Shown here: positions 47,611-59,321 of the stretch, piece after piece
Numbering within the stretch: the stretch's first letter is position 1
How the letters are laid out: the number at the start of each line of letters is the position of its first letter
Assembly (NCBI GenBank): GCA_036346405.1
Contig: CM070563.1
Coordinates: forward strand, 31,382,816-31,446,815
Source: Phyllostachys edulis
Lineage: Eukaryota > Streptophyta > Magnoliopsida > Poales > Poaceae
Reading direction: 5' to 3'
Length of the DNA: 64,000 nt
The notes under the pieces: generated by a model
What the model saw: the letters and a program-made list of their open reading frames with translations, nothing else
The model's database searches: none
Told to the model about the DNA's origin: nothing
Position numbers and translations under genes: made by a program

Positions 47611-48417
47611 TTCGACCGAACCCGAGCCGGACCCTGACCTAGCCACCTTACCTCTTACTTTGAAGTGTGGGCCCCACGAGCAGTTCAACTTCTCCACGTC
47701 GCAGCCGCTCCCACGCCAGCTCACCTGCGAGAGCGCCGTGGCAGCTCACGCCTGCGTCAGTGCCAACGGTCCCGCCCATGGTTTGCGATGAGCGCCCATG
47801 GTTTCCCCACGTCCTTCGCACTCACCCATGCCCCGTCGCCTCACCATCCCCTCCCTGTCACTCAACTCGTCCATGGTAGTGAGCCATGAACCGAGCTCAG
47901 CGCTGAGCGTGCCTCCTCGCTATTCTCCGCCCTAGCCCCTATTTAAACCTTCGGAGCTTCTCCTACTTCCTTTTCGTCACCCCGAGACACCCAGCTCCAT
48001 CTTCTCTTTTTCTTCCTCGGGGTCGAGAGCTAGAGAGTGAGCTCCAGCTCACGGCTGAGACGCCGTCGTCACCCCCAACGTCGTTCCAGCCGCCACAGGG
48101 GTTCTTGCTCATTTCCTCTTCGTGTCATCATGTGTTCCTAAGCACAAGGACCCTATCCTATAACTTAATTGGGTTTTGGTTCACAGGAACTGACGCATTT
48201 TGGGTTTTCTCATCTCTGGCCAAAAACAGTCCCCTTTGTCCCCAACTCTGGTAAGACGCTCCACTCTTCATTTGCTTGCTTTTGTACCATCTCCGAACCA
48301 TACCTGAGCTTCCTGTACCACTCGTTTCCCTCCTTGCAACCCAAGCTGACCTCCCCTCGGTGAAGCTCATCGTCGCCGTCGCCCATTAACGACGCCAAGC
48401 TTCTGGCAACCATCTAC

Positions 48418-48550
48418 GACCACCTACGACCAGGTAGTTGAAACCTCCTTCCGACCAAGTAGTCGAAACCTCCTTCCAGCCATGTGTAGTCAAACCTCCT
48501 TCCGACCAGGATGTATTCGAACCTCCTTCTGACCATGTGTAGTCGAACCG
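48418..48550 (+). repeat. Short tandem repeat (ACCTCCTTCCGACCA.GTAGTCGAA)
   Basis: Five imperfect units of about 28 bp containing CCTCCTTC(C/T)GACCA and GTAGTCGAACC. Confidence 0.8.
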
Positions 48551-49868
48551 TTAAACAGTACCCAAAACTATATCTTTTGCGGTAGGAATGGTTTAGGCTA
48601 TATCTTTTGCATATAAACTCCAAATGAAATAATTTTTATTTCTAAATTCATATAAAATCATTCTCTACCTTATATGTAAATTTCATGATTTTGTAATGAT
48701 TTTGAATTTTTTAGTTTATTCAGCGTTATCCGTTCTTATTGTTTATTTTCAATTCTTTCGCTAGGTTTCGACGATTCTATTATATACAAGAGTGCTCCTC
48801 TGCAGTAAGCAAAATATCTCCAGCAAGGTAAGCAACCCCCCCCCCCTCTGATCATATTGCTCCTATTACTTTTGATAAAATTATCTTGATTGCAAATGTA
48901 TGTATGCATGTGCTATTTTGATGTTAATTTTCGTTAGGAGTAGTTAATCCGAATAGATGCATGAGCTGTAGGTAAATGTTCTCATTTCTAATGAGCCTAA
49001 GTCAGATTGTTGCTAATGATTTAGAGTCCGATGGATGGGCTCTAGTCATTTATATGTGTGTAGTATACGAGTCGGTTTGCTTAGTAATGCTTAGAACGAT
49101 AGAATGGGATCATCGCTTTGGCGATGGTTATCGTATCATCATTCTAAATACTTGGGTCGGAGTACTCATGTGTATAATGTATTTGGAAAACTAAAACTAA
49201 AAATAAAATGATTTGGACTTGGGCAAATGGTTGTCGGTGTGGTTATTGGGTGTGTGGCTCGTGCCCGAGTCAACAAGGACCGAATTACTTGCGTCACTGA
49301 TCCAAGCACTTTTGTGTGCATCCACATGAGGGACATATGGGACCCCTCTTGACTTAGTACTTTGGCATGTGTTAGCTCCGAGTCGCAGGAGGTTGTTGTG
49401 TGTTGTGTTCAAAAGAAATGTTCCATTGTGTTGGGTGTGCGGGGGTGGGTTCCTGTCTATGTTCTCCACACCGAGGGGCATCAGTAATTGTCCTAGGATT
49501 TACCCCGAGGGGTAGTTGCCCTAGGCTTTACCAGTGACTCCGACACAACGTATGGGTTTCTATCCATACGGGTGACTCGTAGTTAACACATAATATTAGA
49601 AAAAGTCTCGTAGGACTTAGCCTTGCCGACATAATTAAGGAAGTGTGCTCTATAGCTTGGCAAAAAGTGTAACACCCTGGCTATGCGGAAGCCAAGATGT
49701 TACCTAAAAGACTAACGTACAACAGCAATACGGAATAATTTCAACCATTTTTCAAACAATATTATTTTAACCAAATAGAACTAAAACATTTCTCTAAAAT
49801 CCGGCAGAACCTCTTTTGTATAGATGGCTATACCGGAGGTTCAAACAGTTTAATATAGCTTCATACAA

Positions 49869-50215
49869 CACTACTACAAAACAGGCTATAGTAGACGCCC
49901 CATCACAGACGGTTCCTTTGGAACCGCTCGTGTTGGGTCATTCAACCCGGTCGGCGCGGAACAACTATCACAGACGGTATTTTTTAGAACCGTCTGTGAT
50001 AGTCAGCTATCACAGACGGTTGAGAAATAGAACCGTCAGGAAGTATCACGACGGTTCTATTCACAAACCGTCTGTGATAATCTCTAATCACGCACGGTTT
50101 TACGTTACAACCGTCGGTAGTATCACGATGGTTCTTATTTAGAACCGCTCAGGATATTTTGTTATCACTGACGGTTCTTATTAAGAACCGCTCGTGATAT
50201 CCTTCGCCACATCAA
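49869..50215 (+). repeat. Left terminal and subterminal repeats of CACTA element 2
   Basis: Terminal CACTACTACAAAACAGGC followed by alternating TCACAGACGGTT and AACCGTCTGTGAT units. Several carry a variant (AACCGCTCGTGAT, AACCGCTCAGGAT) in which bases are lost from or altered in the unit. Confidence 0.9.
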
Positions 50216-50482
50216 GGCTCAGGTTCATCGCCGCCGCCTTTCGCCGCAGCGCCGCCGCTCTCCCATCGCCAGCAGTGGAGCAACCCGGCCGCCCTCGCCG
50301 GGCTCCAGATCAACATACCTCCACACTTCAGTACCGATGGGATGAGGATCTAGCTCTTACTATGGGCAAATAGATATAGTAACTTCTCCTCCAAACTTTT
50401 TTTTTAATTTTGGAATTTTCATATATATAGCCAAACAACGTGGCCAGTAGCTTACAAAAAGATTAAAAAACTAGAAACCTAT

Positions 50483-50983
50483 CTAGTGGTGGAGGTAGGC
50501 TGCTATCTCCGTCTTCAATACTTCGTAGGCGGCGGCGTCGGGGGCGGACGGTTTAAGATCGAACGAATCTCGAATACGCCCACTCACGACGCCATTGCTC
50601 GAGTGTGTCCCAAGACCCTCGGATCGTTGAATCAAGTCAAAGAGAGCCCATAGGCTCTCTTCTTGCTTGAGGGTCTCGGCCGTCGAATCGATCGTCACGC
50701 CCTTGATTAAGCAGTCCAAGTGACGACAAGCCTCCTGGAGACGTGCAACTTCGTTTTGGAGGACCACGTCGATGACACGGTAAACTCGCCGAAAGTGGGA
50801 GATCACCCGGAAGACACGGCGGAGGAGAATGTCAAGACGGCGGAAGGTGGCCGTCACCCGCTCCGGCAAATTCTCGGACAGAGGAGTGAAGACATTGTTG
50901 AAATAGTGTTCTTCCGCAGCACGACTCAACGTCAGTGAGAGAGGTGCGCAGACAAAGGCGTGTCTGTAAGAGGAGGCAGCCAT
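50483..50983 (-). CDS. CACTA-borne accessory protein, 166 aa, function unknown
   Basis: An uninterrupted ORF of 166 codons starts MAASSYRHAFVCAPLSLTLS. A TATA box (51050-51058) and a leader near-identical to that of the decayed copy at 15203-15604 precede it, which supports this start and a real transcription unit. The protein is mostly helical in appearance: residues 35-90 carry LPERVTATFRRLDILLRRVF and HFRRVYRVIDVVLQNEVARL, arginine-rich amphipathic stretches that could form a coiled coil or bind nucleic acid. The C-terminal third is acidic to neutral (SFDLKPSAPDAAAYEVLKTE). No signal peptide or membrane span. No family recognised. It is divergent from the Ulp1-like gene of the same element and lies between two blocks of subterminal repeats. 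Confidence 0.6.
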   Translation of the reverse strand: MAASSYRHAFVCAPLSLTLSRAAEEHYFNNVFTPLSENLPERVTATFRRLDILLRRVFRVISHFRRVYRVIDVVLQNEVARLQEACRHLDCLIKGVTIDSTAETLKQEESLWALFDLIQRSEGLGTHSSNGVVSGRIRDSFDLKPSAPDAAAYEVLKTEIAAYLHH

Positions 50984-51049
50984 TTCTGTTTTTGTGGAGA
51001 AAGGGGATCAAGGAGGTTGTGTGAAATACATTGTAGAAGGGGACACATC

Positions 51050-51058
51050 TATATATAG
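51050..51058 (-). promoter_or_regulatory. TATA box candidate of the CACTA accessory gene
   Basis: TCTATATATAG about 70 bp upstream of the ATG. The same spacing and leader are found in CACTA element 1 (TATAAATA at 15203-15210). Confidence 0.6.
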
Positions 51059-51206
51059 AACAATTTCTAAAGCCGGAACGGGAGACGAAGAGATATTTGG
51101 GGAGCTGTAGCGACGTTGGAAAATGAAGAGATGAAGCCGCGCCGTGTGATCGTGAGACGAAGAGACACACGCAGGAAAATGAAGACGAAGAGACACGCGG
51201 GAAAAT

Positions 51207-51385
51207 GAAGAGAGTTATCACAGACGGTTCCGTTGTATAACCGTCTGTGAAAAGGAATCACAGACGGTTCTAGTTAAAAACCGTCTGTGATACGTTCATA
51301 TCACGACGCGGTTGTAGTTAAAAACCGTCTGTGATATTATTATCCTGAGCATTTCTCGTTATAAACCGCTCTGTGATATACTTTT
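51207..51385. repeat. Internal block of CACTA subterminal repeats
   Basis: Five or six TCACAGACGGTT / AACCGTCTGTGAT units, on the far side of the accessory gene from the left terminus. This is unusual, because such repeats are normally confined to the ends; it may mark a duplicated end or a formerly separate cassette. Confidence 0.85.
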
Positions 51386-51494
51386 ATAAGGCGGAAACGC
51401 TAGGGTTTTGCTCTCACTTGTCACTTCCTCTCCGCCCCTTAGGCTCTCACGCTCGTTCGCCTCCTCTAGGGTTTAGGGCTCGCTCAGTAGTTCA

Positions 51495-51665
51495 CCACGA
51501 CCACGACCTCGGCGCCACCACCCGACCTCGGCGCCGCCCGACCTCGGTGCCGCCCCAACCTCGGCACCCGACCTCGGCGCCTTCAACCTCGGTGCCGCCG
51601 CCCCGACCTCGGCGCCTTGACCTCGGTGCCGCCCCCCGACCACGGCGCCCCGCTCACCTCCTCGT
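51495..51665 (+). repeat. GC-rich minisatellite (CCGACCTCGGCGCCGCC)
   Basis: About nine imperfect 15-21 bp units of CGACCTCGG(C/T)GCCGCC. The ORF across it (51373-51888) is compositional. Confidence 0.85.
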
Positions 51666-51885
51666 CAGAAGCCCGACGTCGCCGCCTCCCGACCTCGACG
51701 CCGCCGTCCTCCTCCCGTGTGGGCCTCCTCCTCTGACTAGCCTTCTCCCCGCGCCGTCCTCCTCCCTCTGCACCGGCCTTCTCCCCACGCCGTCCTCCTC
51801 CCCGTGTCGGCCTCCTCCTTGCACCGTGAGTTCTTGTGCGCATCCTCTCTGTGAGTATTGCTCCTCTGTGGCGCTTCGGCTTTGT

Positions 51886-52190
51886 TGATCAAGGGCTTTG
51901 TTGACATGCTCTGTGATGAGCTATGTCTTATACTGAGATTGAATGTGATAGTTCATACTTGAGCTCTATTGTATTACTTGCTACTGTCAATATGATCTAC
52001 TGTTAATTGGTTACTTTCGGTTGAGCTCATCGCTCATTTGCAAATTGATCGCTGGGCTTTGTTGACATGCTCTGTGATGAACTCTGCTTTATAATGAGAT
52101 TGAATGTGATAGTTAGTTCATACTTGAGCTCTATTGTATTACTTGCTACTATCAATATGATGTATCGTTAATTGGTTACTTTCGGTTGAA
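51886..52190 (+). repeat. Tandem duplication of about 160 bp
   Basis: GGGCTTTGTTGACATGCTCT, GAGATTGAATGTGATAGTT, TTCATACTTGAGCTCTATTG and ATTGGTTACTTTCGGTTGA occur in the same order twice (from about 51890 and 52053). Confidence 0.85.
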
Positions 52191-52919
52191 AGCTAGTTAT
52201 TCGATTCTTCATGTTCGCCTGTTGAGAGTATTCGGTTTTAGTTGGTAATCTAATGACTAGTTTGTGATTCTTCTAGTAGTCTGATGAGCTCATTCAACTT
52301 TTCATTTGCCATCTTGATCTCTGTAGTCAACCTCTGCTTGATCGAAGTTTAATCTGTTTTAGATTAACAGCTGAGATCGCTTGACGCTTAAGCAAAGTAT
52401 TGTTTAGAGCTCATAGTTTGAATTTATATTATCATATTCATTTAATGAAGAGTATAGACAATAGGATTGAGATGGCAAAGACTTGTTCTTTAGCTACTCT
52501 CCTTCGAGAGCACATAATATCATCAATCAATATGTTGGAATAGTGTCTGTGCAATCGTTAATCTCAAGACCTTTTATTGGTCGAGAATTTATCCGCAGAC
52601 GGTTCTTATTAAGAACCGCCTCAGGATTCCTTTGCATTTCCTTAGAGAAGCTGGTGGATTAAGGAGTGTTAAATTCTTTAGAAATTATGCTTTAATGCTA
52701 ATTAATTTTGTTGGGATTAATTCTGAAATTTTGCTAAAATCGCATTTTTTACAACAATCCAAAAAGAAAGTTTTACTTGATTCTATTTTGTTTCTATGTT
52801 GGGATTAAACCTTTGCTTAGCATTTCCTTCGTCGATCATTTTACTTGATTCTAGTTCTATGTCTTCATTAAAGGCTAGTCTTCACGTACATGAAGCATTA
52901 AACCTTTGCTTAGCATTTT

Positions 52920-53018
52920 CTTCGTCGATCTGACACACTTGAGTGTACCTTTGCTTCGTGCCAATCCTCCACGGCACGAAGCAAATAGTACACTCCAAAG
53001 GTGTCGAGCTCGATGAAG
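52920..53018 (+). other. Long hairpin, copy 1 of 3
   Basis: The arms CTTCGTCGATCTGACACACT...CTTCGTGCC and GGCACGAAG...GTGTCGAGCTCGATGAAG pair over about 44 positions with few mismatches. The loop is AATCCTCCAC (52963-52972). Size and shape match a plant microRNA-like foldback. See the covariation with copies 2 and 3. No known microRNA is recognised. Confidence 0.7.
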
Positions 53019-53436
53019 TAGGCTCGAGCAAAGATTTGTATCACTAGTTTCTATCTATACAAAGATCACAAGAGAAGTCGGTGGATTAAGGAGTGTTAGG
53101 AGTGTTAGAATAGAAGTCGGTGGATTAAGGAGTGTTAGGAATGTTAGTAGTCCTGTATGAGCTCATTCAACTTTTCATTTGCCATCTTGATCTCTATAGT
53201 CAACCTCTGTATTTCTTCTTGAGATTAATTGTTTCATATTTATGCTGGAATTATTTATGATTATTTGCTATGTCTATTTTACTTGATTCTATTTTGTTTC
53301 TATGTCTTCATTAAAGGCTAGTCTTCTCGTACATGAAGCATTAAACCTTTGCTTCGTTGATTAAGGAGTGTTAGGAGTGTTAGAATAGGAGCAGGAGGCG
53401 GCAAGCCCTACAGATTAAACCTTTGCTTAGCATTTC

Positions 53437-53536
53437 CTTCGTCGATCTCGACACACTTGAGTGTACCTTTACTTCTTGCCAATCCTCCAAGGCAAGAAGC
53501 ATATGGTACACTCCAAAGGTGTTAGGGTCGATGAAG
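53437..53536 (+). other. Long hairpin, copy 2 of 3
   Basis: Same design as copy 1. The terminal stem is CTTCTTGCC with GGCAAGAAG, loop AATCCTCCAA. The base that changed on the left arm (G to T relative to copy 1) is matched by a change on the right arm (C to A). Confidence 0.7.
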
Positions 53537-53655
53537 AGTATAGACAATAGGATTGAGATGGCAAAGACTTGTTCTTTAGCTACTCTCCTTCCGAGAGCAC
53601 ATAATAGGAGCAGGGGGCGGCGAGCCCTACAGATTAAACCTTTGCTTAGCATTTC

Positions 53656-53754
53656 CTTCGTCGATCTCGACACACTTGAGTGTGCCTTTGTTTCATGCCA
53701 CCCTCCACGGCATGAAACAAATGGCACACTCCAAAGGTGTCGGCCTCGATGAAG
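53656..53754 (+). other. Long hairpin, copy 3 of 3
   Basis: Same design. The terminal stem is TTTCATGCC with GGCATGAAA, loop ACCCTCCAC; lower in the stem GTGTGCC pairs with GGCACAC where copies 1 and 2 have GTGTACC with GGTACAC or AGTACAC. The changes on both arms keep pairing. Confidence 0.7.
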
Positions 53755-54024
53755 TAGGCTTCCTTAGAGAAGCTAGTGGATTAAGGAATGTTAGTACTGT
53801 GATGAGCTCACTCAACTTTTCATTTGCCATCTTGATCTCTATAGTCAACCTCTGTATTTCTTCCCGAGATTAATTGTTTCATATTTATGCTGGAATTATT
53901 TATGATTATTTGCTAATATTGCACATGTTGAGCATATTATTAAGTTTAAATGTATATGTTAATTTGGGACACTTGCAATCCATTTTATTGCATATGTAAC
54001 TTATATAGATAGCAAGTAAGCGAG

Positions 54025-57000
54025 ATGGCAGAGACATCGTTTTCGCCGCACACCGACGCCACAGATGGAAGAGGCGCCGACAAGGTCACGACACCGACAC
54101 CGACGCCAGCAGATGGAAGAGGCGGCGACGAGGCCGCCACACCGTCGATTTATAATGACACGAGGCGAGATGGCAGAGGACAATCGAAAATGCGACGGGC
54201 CAACCGGTCATCACGAGGTCGGTGACTTTGGGGTCCCTCTCGAGTCCCAAGAGATCGCCAGCGAGATTCCTGACCATCTGCGGGATACTTGCAAGGAACG
54301 AGTCCTCATCACCACACCAACGTGGAAGGACTCGACGAAAGAAGCGAAGGCGCTATGGGATGTAACTTGCAGAGAAGTTCACTATTCCGTATACATGTGG
54401 CACGCGGCGACGGATGGCGATGCTCACGATGGGTAAATCGTGGAGGACCTTCAAGAGCATTCTTGTCACGGCACGTGAACACGGTCAAACGCCTTCGCGC
54501 GAAGACAAATTCTTGACGCGGAAGCATGGGACACCTTGTGGCTATGAAAACGACGGCCGAATTTAAGGAGCAAAGTGCGGTGCACAAAGCTCTCCAGACA
54601 CGAAACACTCACCCGCACAGACTCGGCACCACTGGGTACGCGGGTAAATACGAGGAATGGGCGGCGAGAAGGAGAACCCGCTTCGAGGTCACATACCCGC
54701 TTCCCTAAGCTGGTTAAAAGCGAGGGCACAAGTCTCGCTCTTCGGCAAAGATCTCCTTCACAAACCCGGCAGACTGTGAAGTGTCCCAACGTGTGGTAAA
54801 TATGTCGAACTACTAAGTTGTTAATAAGTCCATCACTTCATAGTGCCTATAATAACATGATGACCTCTTGCAACGTGACTTGATCGCCCAAGCTTCCCAA
54901 GGCTCCTTCCATGCGCATAGGAGAATGATATACTATCTACGGCCTTGGGAAACAAGGAGCACCTGGTCGCACGCGAGGCTTTGGGGTTAACGTATCTTGG
55001 AGTCATGGATTCGCGGACGACTCATCGCACGATAGGACTAGGAAGAGATCCAAGGTCGAGCACGACAACCGGTTAGTACAGATGATTACTAACCAATTTC
55101 AAGTAGGGATGGCAAGATTGCGAGTCAAATGGATATACTCATGAGCCGTGATCGCAAGCCGCCCGCTAATTCGGGAGGCGGTCCTCCTCGACGTCGGAGT
55201 AGTGTCGCGTCACAAGATAATTGTGAACATGACGACGTCCGATTACCGATAGACGACATCAAGGTAACGTACATCTATGGATGCACCAAAGATAGACCTA
55301 TAGGACGCCTTAGCTAATTGCGATCGCTTTGTAGGAGCCGACGCCTGAAGCTCCAAGTGAGGATGGATGGGTCCTTTGTATTGAGGTCGCAGGGATGGTG
55401 TATCCATACGAGGAAGGGCAAGGTCAAAGACGGTGCCACCGGCGCGCAGTTACACCCAGGTCCGTGGATATGGTACATGTCAATTTCGAGCCGCCCCATC
55501 AAGATTTGCCCGAACGAAGAGATCACAACACTAGGGATGCCGCCTCTCTTTTATCCAAAGGCCCAAGAAGGACATCGCTCGACCCAGAAGGTTGCCGCGA
55601 TCCGACACGACCATTCCTCTCCAACGGACCTCGATGACTCCACCTCATGTTTCGCCTCATAAGGCCACCTCTTCGATTCCGTGGAGAAGACGCCAAAGAA
55701 CAGCAAAAGCGTGCCGTTGTATCCGCTCCCGAGTCGTCTCACAAGAAGACGCCGCCAATCGCTAAGGCCAAATCGAATCCACAAACGCGTTAAGGCGCCT
55801 CCCAAGTCCGGAAGTCCGCGATACCGGAACTACATCATCGAAAACCATTGTGCTCCGGCGCAGATAATGCACGCCGGATATGCTTGTCGCTTTGCATGCC
55901 CGGTACTTGGCGAAGACCCAAAAGAAGGGTGCGACATCGAATCACCGCCGATACGAGGACAAGCATTTCTTCAACGGACGAGGTACTTCGTCGTGGCTTC
56001 AATGACTTATTTCAACTATTCAACCTCGTTGGCCTCGACGTCTCGCTTCTACGATGTTGGACACTGTAAGTGTGTACAATCAAGTTCTACATTCATGTAA
56101 TACCAATAAATATCACAACTCATTGCTTATGTATAGATACATGCTTGAAAAATGTCCGGAATGGAAAGAACCAAAGGGTTTCTCGACCCACATGTGGTAT
56201 CGCTGCAAACCATCCAACAAGACTCATCCTTCGCCGAGAAATACATAACGAGGTCATTGCTTCGTCGATTTAACATGAAGTACATAGTGGTGCCCTACAT
56301 CCGGGGTAAGTGTCACTACTTGCTATACAAATTTCATTTGTACTTTATACGCAAAGACTAACTTAGGTTTAATGACTATAGCGACATACATGAGTAGGTA
56401 CCATCGATCCTTTTAGTTATTATACCCAAGAGGAACCATGTGATATACCTTGATTCCCTAAACCGCAACAGCACGACTTCAAAGACTCTAAGAGGAATAC
56501 TCGAGAGGTATGCTCATTTCCTCCTTACATAACTCTATTGTAGTCTTCATTCGCTTGAAATGGCCGAGGATAACCTTTTCAATCATGTAGGTCGCTCATC
56601 AATTATGTTGCCAACAAAGGAATATACAATGGAAAGAGCGCCTAACTAACACAGGATGGATTTTCCAGACACGCTACAACACTATAATCCTATATCATAC
56701 TTCATAATAACGCGTCTCGAACCGACTATACCTATATATGTAATTCTATTTTTGCAAAGGCCGCCAAAGAAAAAGATGATGAGTTATGTGCAATCTACGC
56801 CTGCTATCATATGCGACTAATCCTTACAAACTAGGAAGAAGGATCCCGAGGTTTGTCAATCTCGAAATAATTATTTCCTAATTATAAATTTAAATATATA
56901 TATCTTACCACTTTACTCTTGCTAGCGGCAGCCTTGAATTTACAATGTGATTCACTCGTTGAAGAGATCAAGGACATTCGAGGAAGCTCTGCGCCTTTAT

Positions 57001-57153
57001 CAACACGAAATCATTAACGACAACGGAGAGTTTCACTCCGTCGCCAACCCGAGCATCACCCCACTAAAACCTCTCAACGCAAACAATTGTAATCTAGTTG
57101 TAACTATAGCGACAATACTTGAACAAATGCGGATCTTTTGTAATTTATTTTGA
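54025..57153 (+). pseudogene. CACTA-encoded multi-exon protein with Ulp1-like (C48) region, decayed
   Basis: Starts at ATG 54025 (MAETSFSPHTDATDGRGADK) followed in a shifted frame by PLESQEIASEIPDHLRDTC and TTPTWKDSTKEAKALWDV (54230-54390), a basic/acidic region like N-terminal parts of grass CACTA proteins. A middle part lies at 55360-56070 (NDLFQLFNLVGLDVSLLRCW at the end). A Ulp1-like part starts near 56150 (GFLDPHVVSLQTIQQD, MKYIVVPYIRG) and continues after an apparent intron at 56400-56507 (LLVIIPKRNHVIYLDSLNRN). The aspartate of the family's YLDS motif is visible; the preceding His-Trp and downstream Cys are not clearly kept. Frameshifts and missing residues point to decay. C48-like domains in plant transposons are known, but their role is unclear. 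Confidence 0.55.
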
Positions 57154-57297
57154 GTAATGATCACTTTGAGTTGTCATGGCTCCTTGAATCTGCTTCGTGA
57201 ATGCTTGAATCATTTCGTGAAAGCTTATTTTCAGAGGGCATGGCTAGCAATTCCCGAGGCTAGCCAGAAAACAAAGAAATTGTGGGCGGGGTACGAG

Positions 57298-57758
57298 CTA
57301 TCACAGACGGTTTTGTGTTAAAACCGTGCAGGAAGGCAAGTATCACAAACGGTTTCGATCAAAACGCTCAGGATAGCGAGAATATCACGAGCGGTTCTAC
57401 AAAAAAGCCGTCAGTGATAGGAGAATATCACGCATTTGTTCTACACAAAAGCCGCCTCGTGATATTCGTAAATCACACCGCTTTTTATTTAGAACCGTCT
57501 ATGATATTCTCCTATCACTGACGGTTTTATTTAGAACCGCTCGTGATATTCTCATATCACGACGGTTTTATTCAAACCGCTCGTGATATTTGACTTCACT
57601 GCACGGTTTTTAATAAAACCGCTCAGGATATTTCGATCACGACGGTTTTGTACCGCTCGTGATAATATCTGTTATCACGCATCAACAAACATAGACGGTT
57701 CGAAACCGCCTGTGATGACGGTTCCGAACCGTCTGTGATGTCGGTTCCTGTAGTAGTG
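57298..57758 (+). repeat. Right terminal and subterminal repeats of CACTA element 2
   Basis: About fifteen TCACAGACGGTT-like units, many degenerate (ATCACGACGGTT, AACCGCTCGTGAT), ending in AACCGTCTGTGATG then TCGGTTCCTGTAGTAGTG. Confidence 0.9.
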
Positions 57759-57761
57759 CAA

Positions 57762-59321
57762 CAATCAATTCATCCAATTTAACGAATCATCAAAGGACAT
57801 CCAGGATAAGCTAAACAACTATAACATAATCAAAAGGCCATTCACAATCTTCTAATCAACCCTATTACAAATTATTGAGACTCTACTGAACCACTTAACT
57901 TCATCAACTCATTAAACCATCAACCAAACATTCTAACCTATCACGAGAATTAAATGAGCTCAATCAACAAATGAATAAGAACATAAATAGGTCATCCATG
58001 ACCACAATTAAAACATCCACCACAAAGGATGGTCACAAATTGAAACTAGAGCAATTTTCCAGAATACGAATTGTGGATAATAAGACTAGTTTATTCATTG
58101 TGGGTTGTGTTTATGTGACGTGCACCAAGTCTACCCCTTCCCATGCATGTCGCTGCCTCAAGAGGTACCTAGCAAGCACAACACAGTAAGTGTGAGTCCA
58201 CGACTCAGCAAAGTGCAATAGCAAACTAACATAGCATCATAAGTAGTCAAAGAGATTAAACATTTCTATCATGAATAGCAGCATTATATACCACAGACCC
58301 ATCTCTTATGATAGCATCATAGTTAGTCAGAGGGAACAAACAAACTCATCATGAACACAGCATTGAATGCTAAACAAATAAAACCATCTTATGCAGAAAT
58401 GCGATGATCATGTCATGAATGCACATTCTTCACATCTTTGCAATTACTGGTAATGCCGAGTAGTGTATCCGTCGATACATACTCTAAGCTTGTGCCCTCT
58501 AGGCACAGGGATCCAAAGCCCAAACTCCAAGTCATGTAACTTTCTCACCGACCTCACCGGATTAGTTACATGACTTTCCACGAGTCTGGGGACCAAAGCC
58601 CGTCTAATGCATGACGGGGATCCAATATTTATTCAAGGCCTGTGCTCTCAAGGCACAAGAATCCAATGCCATGATGCAGAATGCACATGCCCAGTGTCAT
58701 TATCATGATTCATCATTATCATCATTAGCAAGGTAGTCTCATTGCTCACCTTGTCCCATCATTCTTGCCATCAACATATAACCATTATCATGTAAGCATC
58801 ACCATATAAACATCAACATGTACGCATCATCATGTAACCATTAGCATGCAGCATCATGTAAACATCTCCAAGTAGTAAACATCATCATTCAACTATGGCA
58901 TTAGTCTCATCAACATTACCAAGCAATAATCAACGTCAATCAACTATGGCATCAGTCAAGTATATAATATAATAACTCATTAATAATACTTGCACTTGCC
59001 TCAACCGTGCGACAGAAGACAAAAAGGCAGAACGCTCTAGCACTGGGGTTCACCACCACCTCAGTGTTAGCCACAGCCGAATCACCACTAACACCACCAT
59101 CATTCCCCTCAGGCATAAGCAAATAGCGACCCACGTACCACCATCATCATACATGTGCATCAACCAAGCATCAATCAAAGACAAGTAAAAGGTTTTATGG
59201 GTCCACATTATAACGGTGCAGATTACTCGGATGTATAATAAATCATTGCAATTGTATGAGAAATACAACTCTATTTGTAATCATAAGCTTTGGAGTTGTA
59301 TAACAAATACAAGTAGATTCA
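57762..59321 (-). other. Non-coding body of the nested LTR-type element
   Basis: No gene. TCATCATGTAA and ATCATCA-rich short repeats at 58680-58900 form a simple-sequence tract. The 58440-58680 block is conserved with 63800-63905. Confidence 0.5.

Larger units (their letters stand above)
49869..57758 (+). mobile_element. CACTA element 2, 7890 bp, complete ends, duplication CAA
   Basis: It begins CACTACTACAAAACAGGC and ends TTCCTGTAGTAGTG, with CAA at 49866-49868 and 57759-57761. Subterminal TCACAGACGGTT/AACCGTCTGTGAT repeats occupy 49905-50215 and 57298-57735, with a further block at 51207-51385. Contents: an intact minus-strand accessory ORF (50483-50983), a GC-rich minisatellite, duplicated modules with covarying hairpins (52920-53754) and a broken plus-strand gene with Ulp1-like character (54025-57153). 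I find no TNP2, so it would depend on a transposase from elsewhere, such as relatives of element 1, whose ends are nearly the same. Confidence 0.92.

Noticed and set aside
46926..49667. A separate gene in the stretch 47360-47890 (143-aa and 108-aa ORFs)
   Set aside because: Frames run over the ACTCGATTTCGACCA repeat and GC-rich LTR sequence; homologous LTRs do not keep the frame.
51373..51888. 171-aa plus-strand ORF (PRRPTSVPPQPRHP...)
   Set aside because: Frame across the CGACCTCGGCGCC minisatellite; the amino-acid repeat follows from the DNA repeat.
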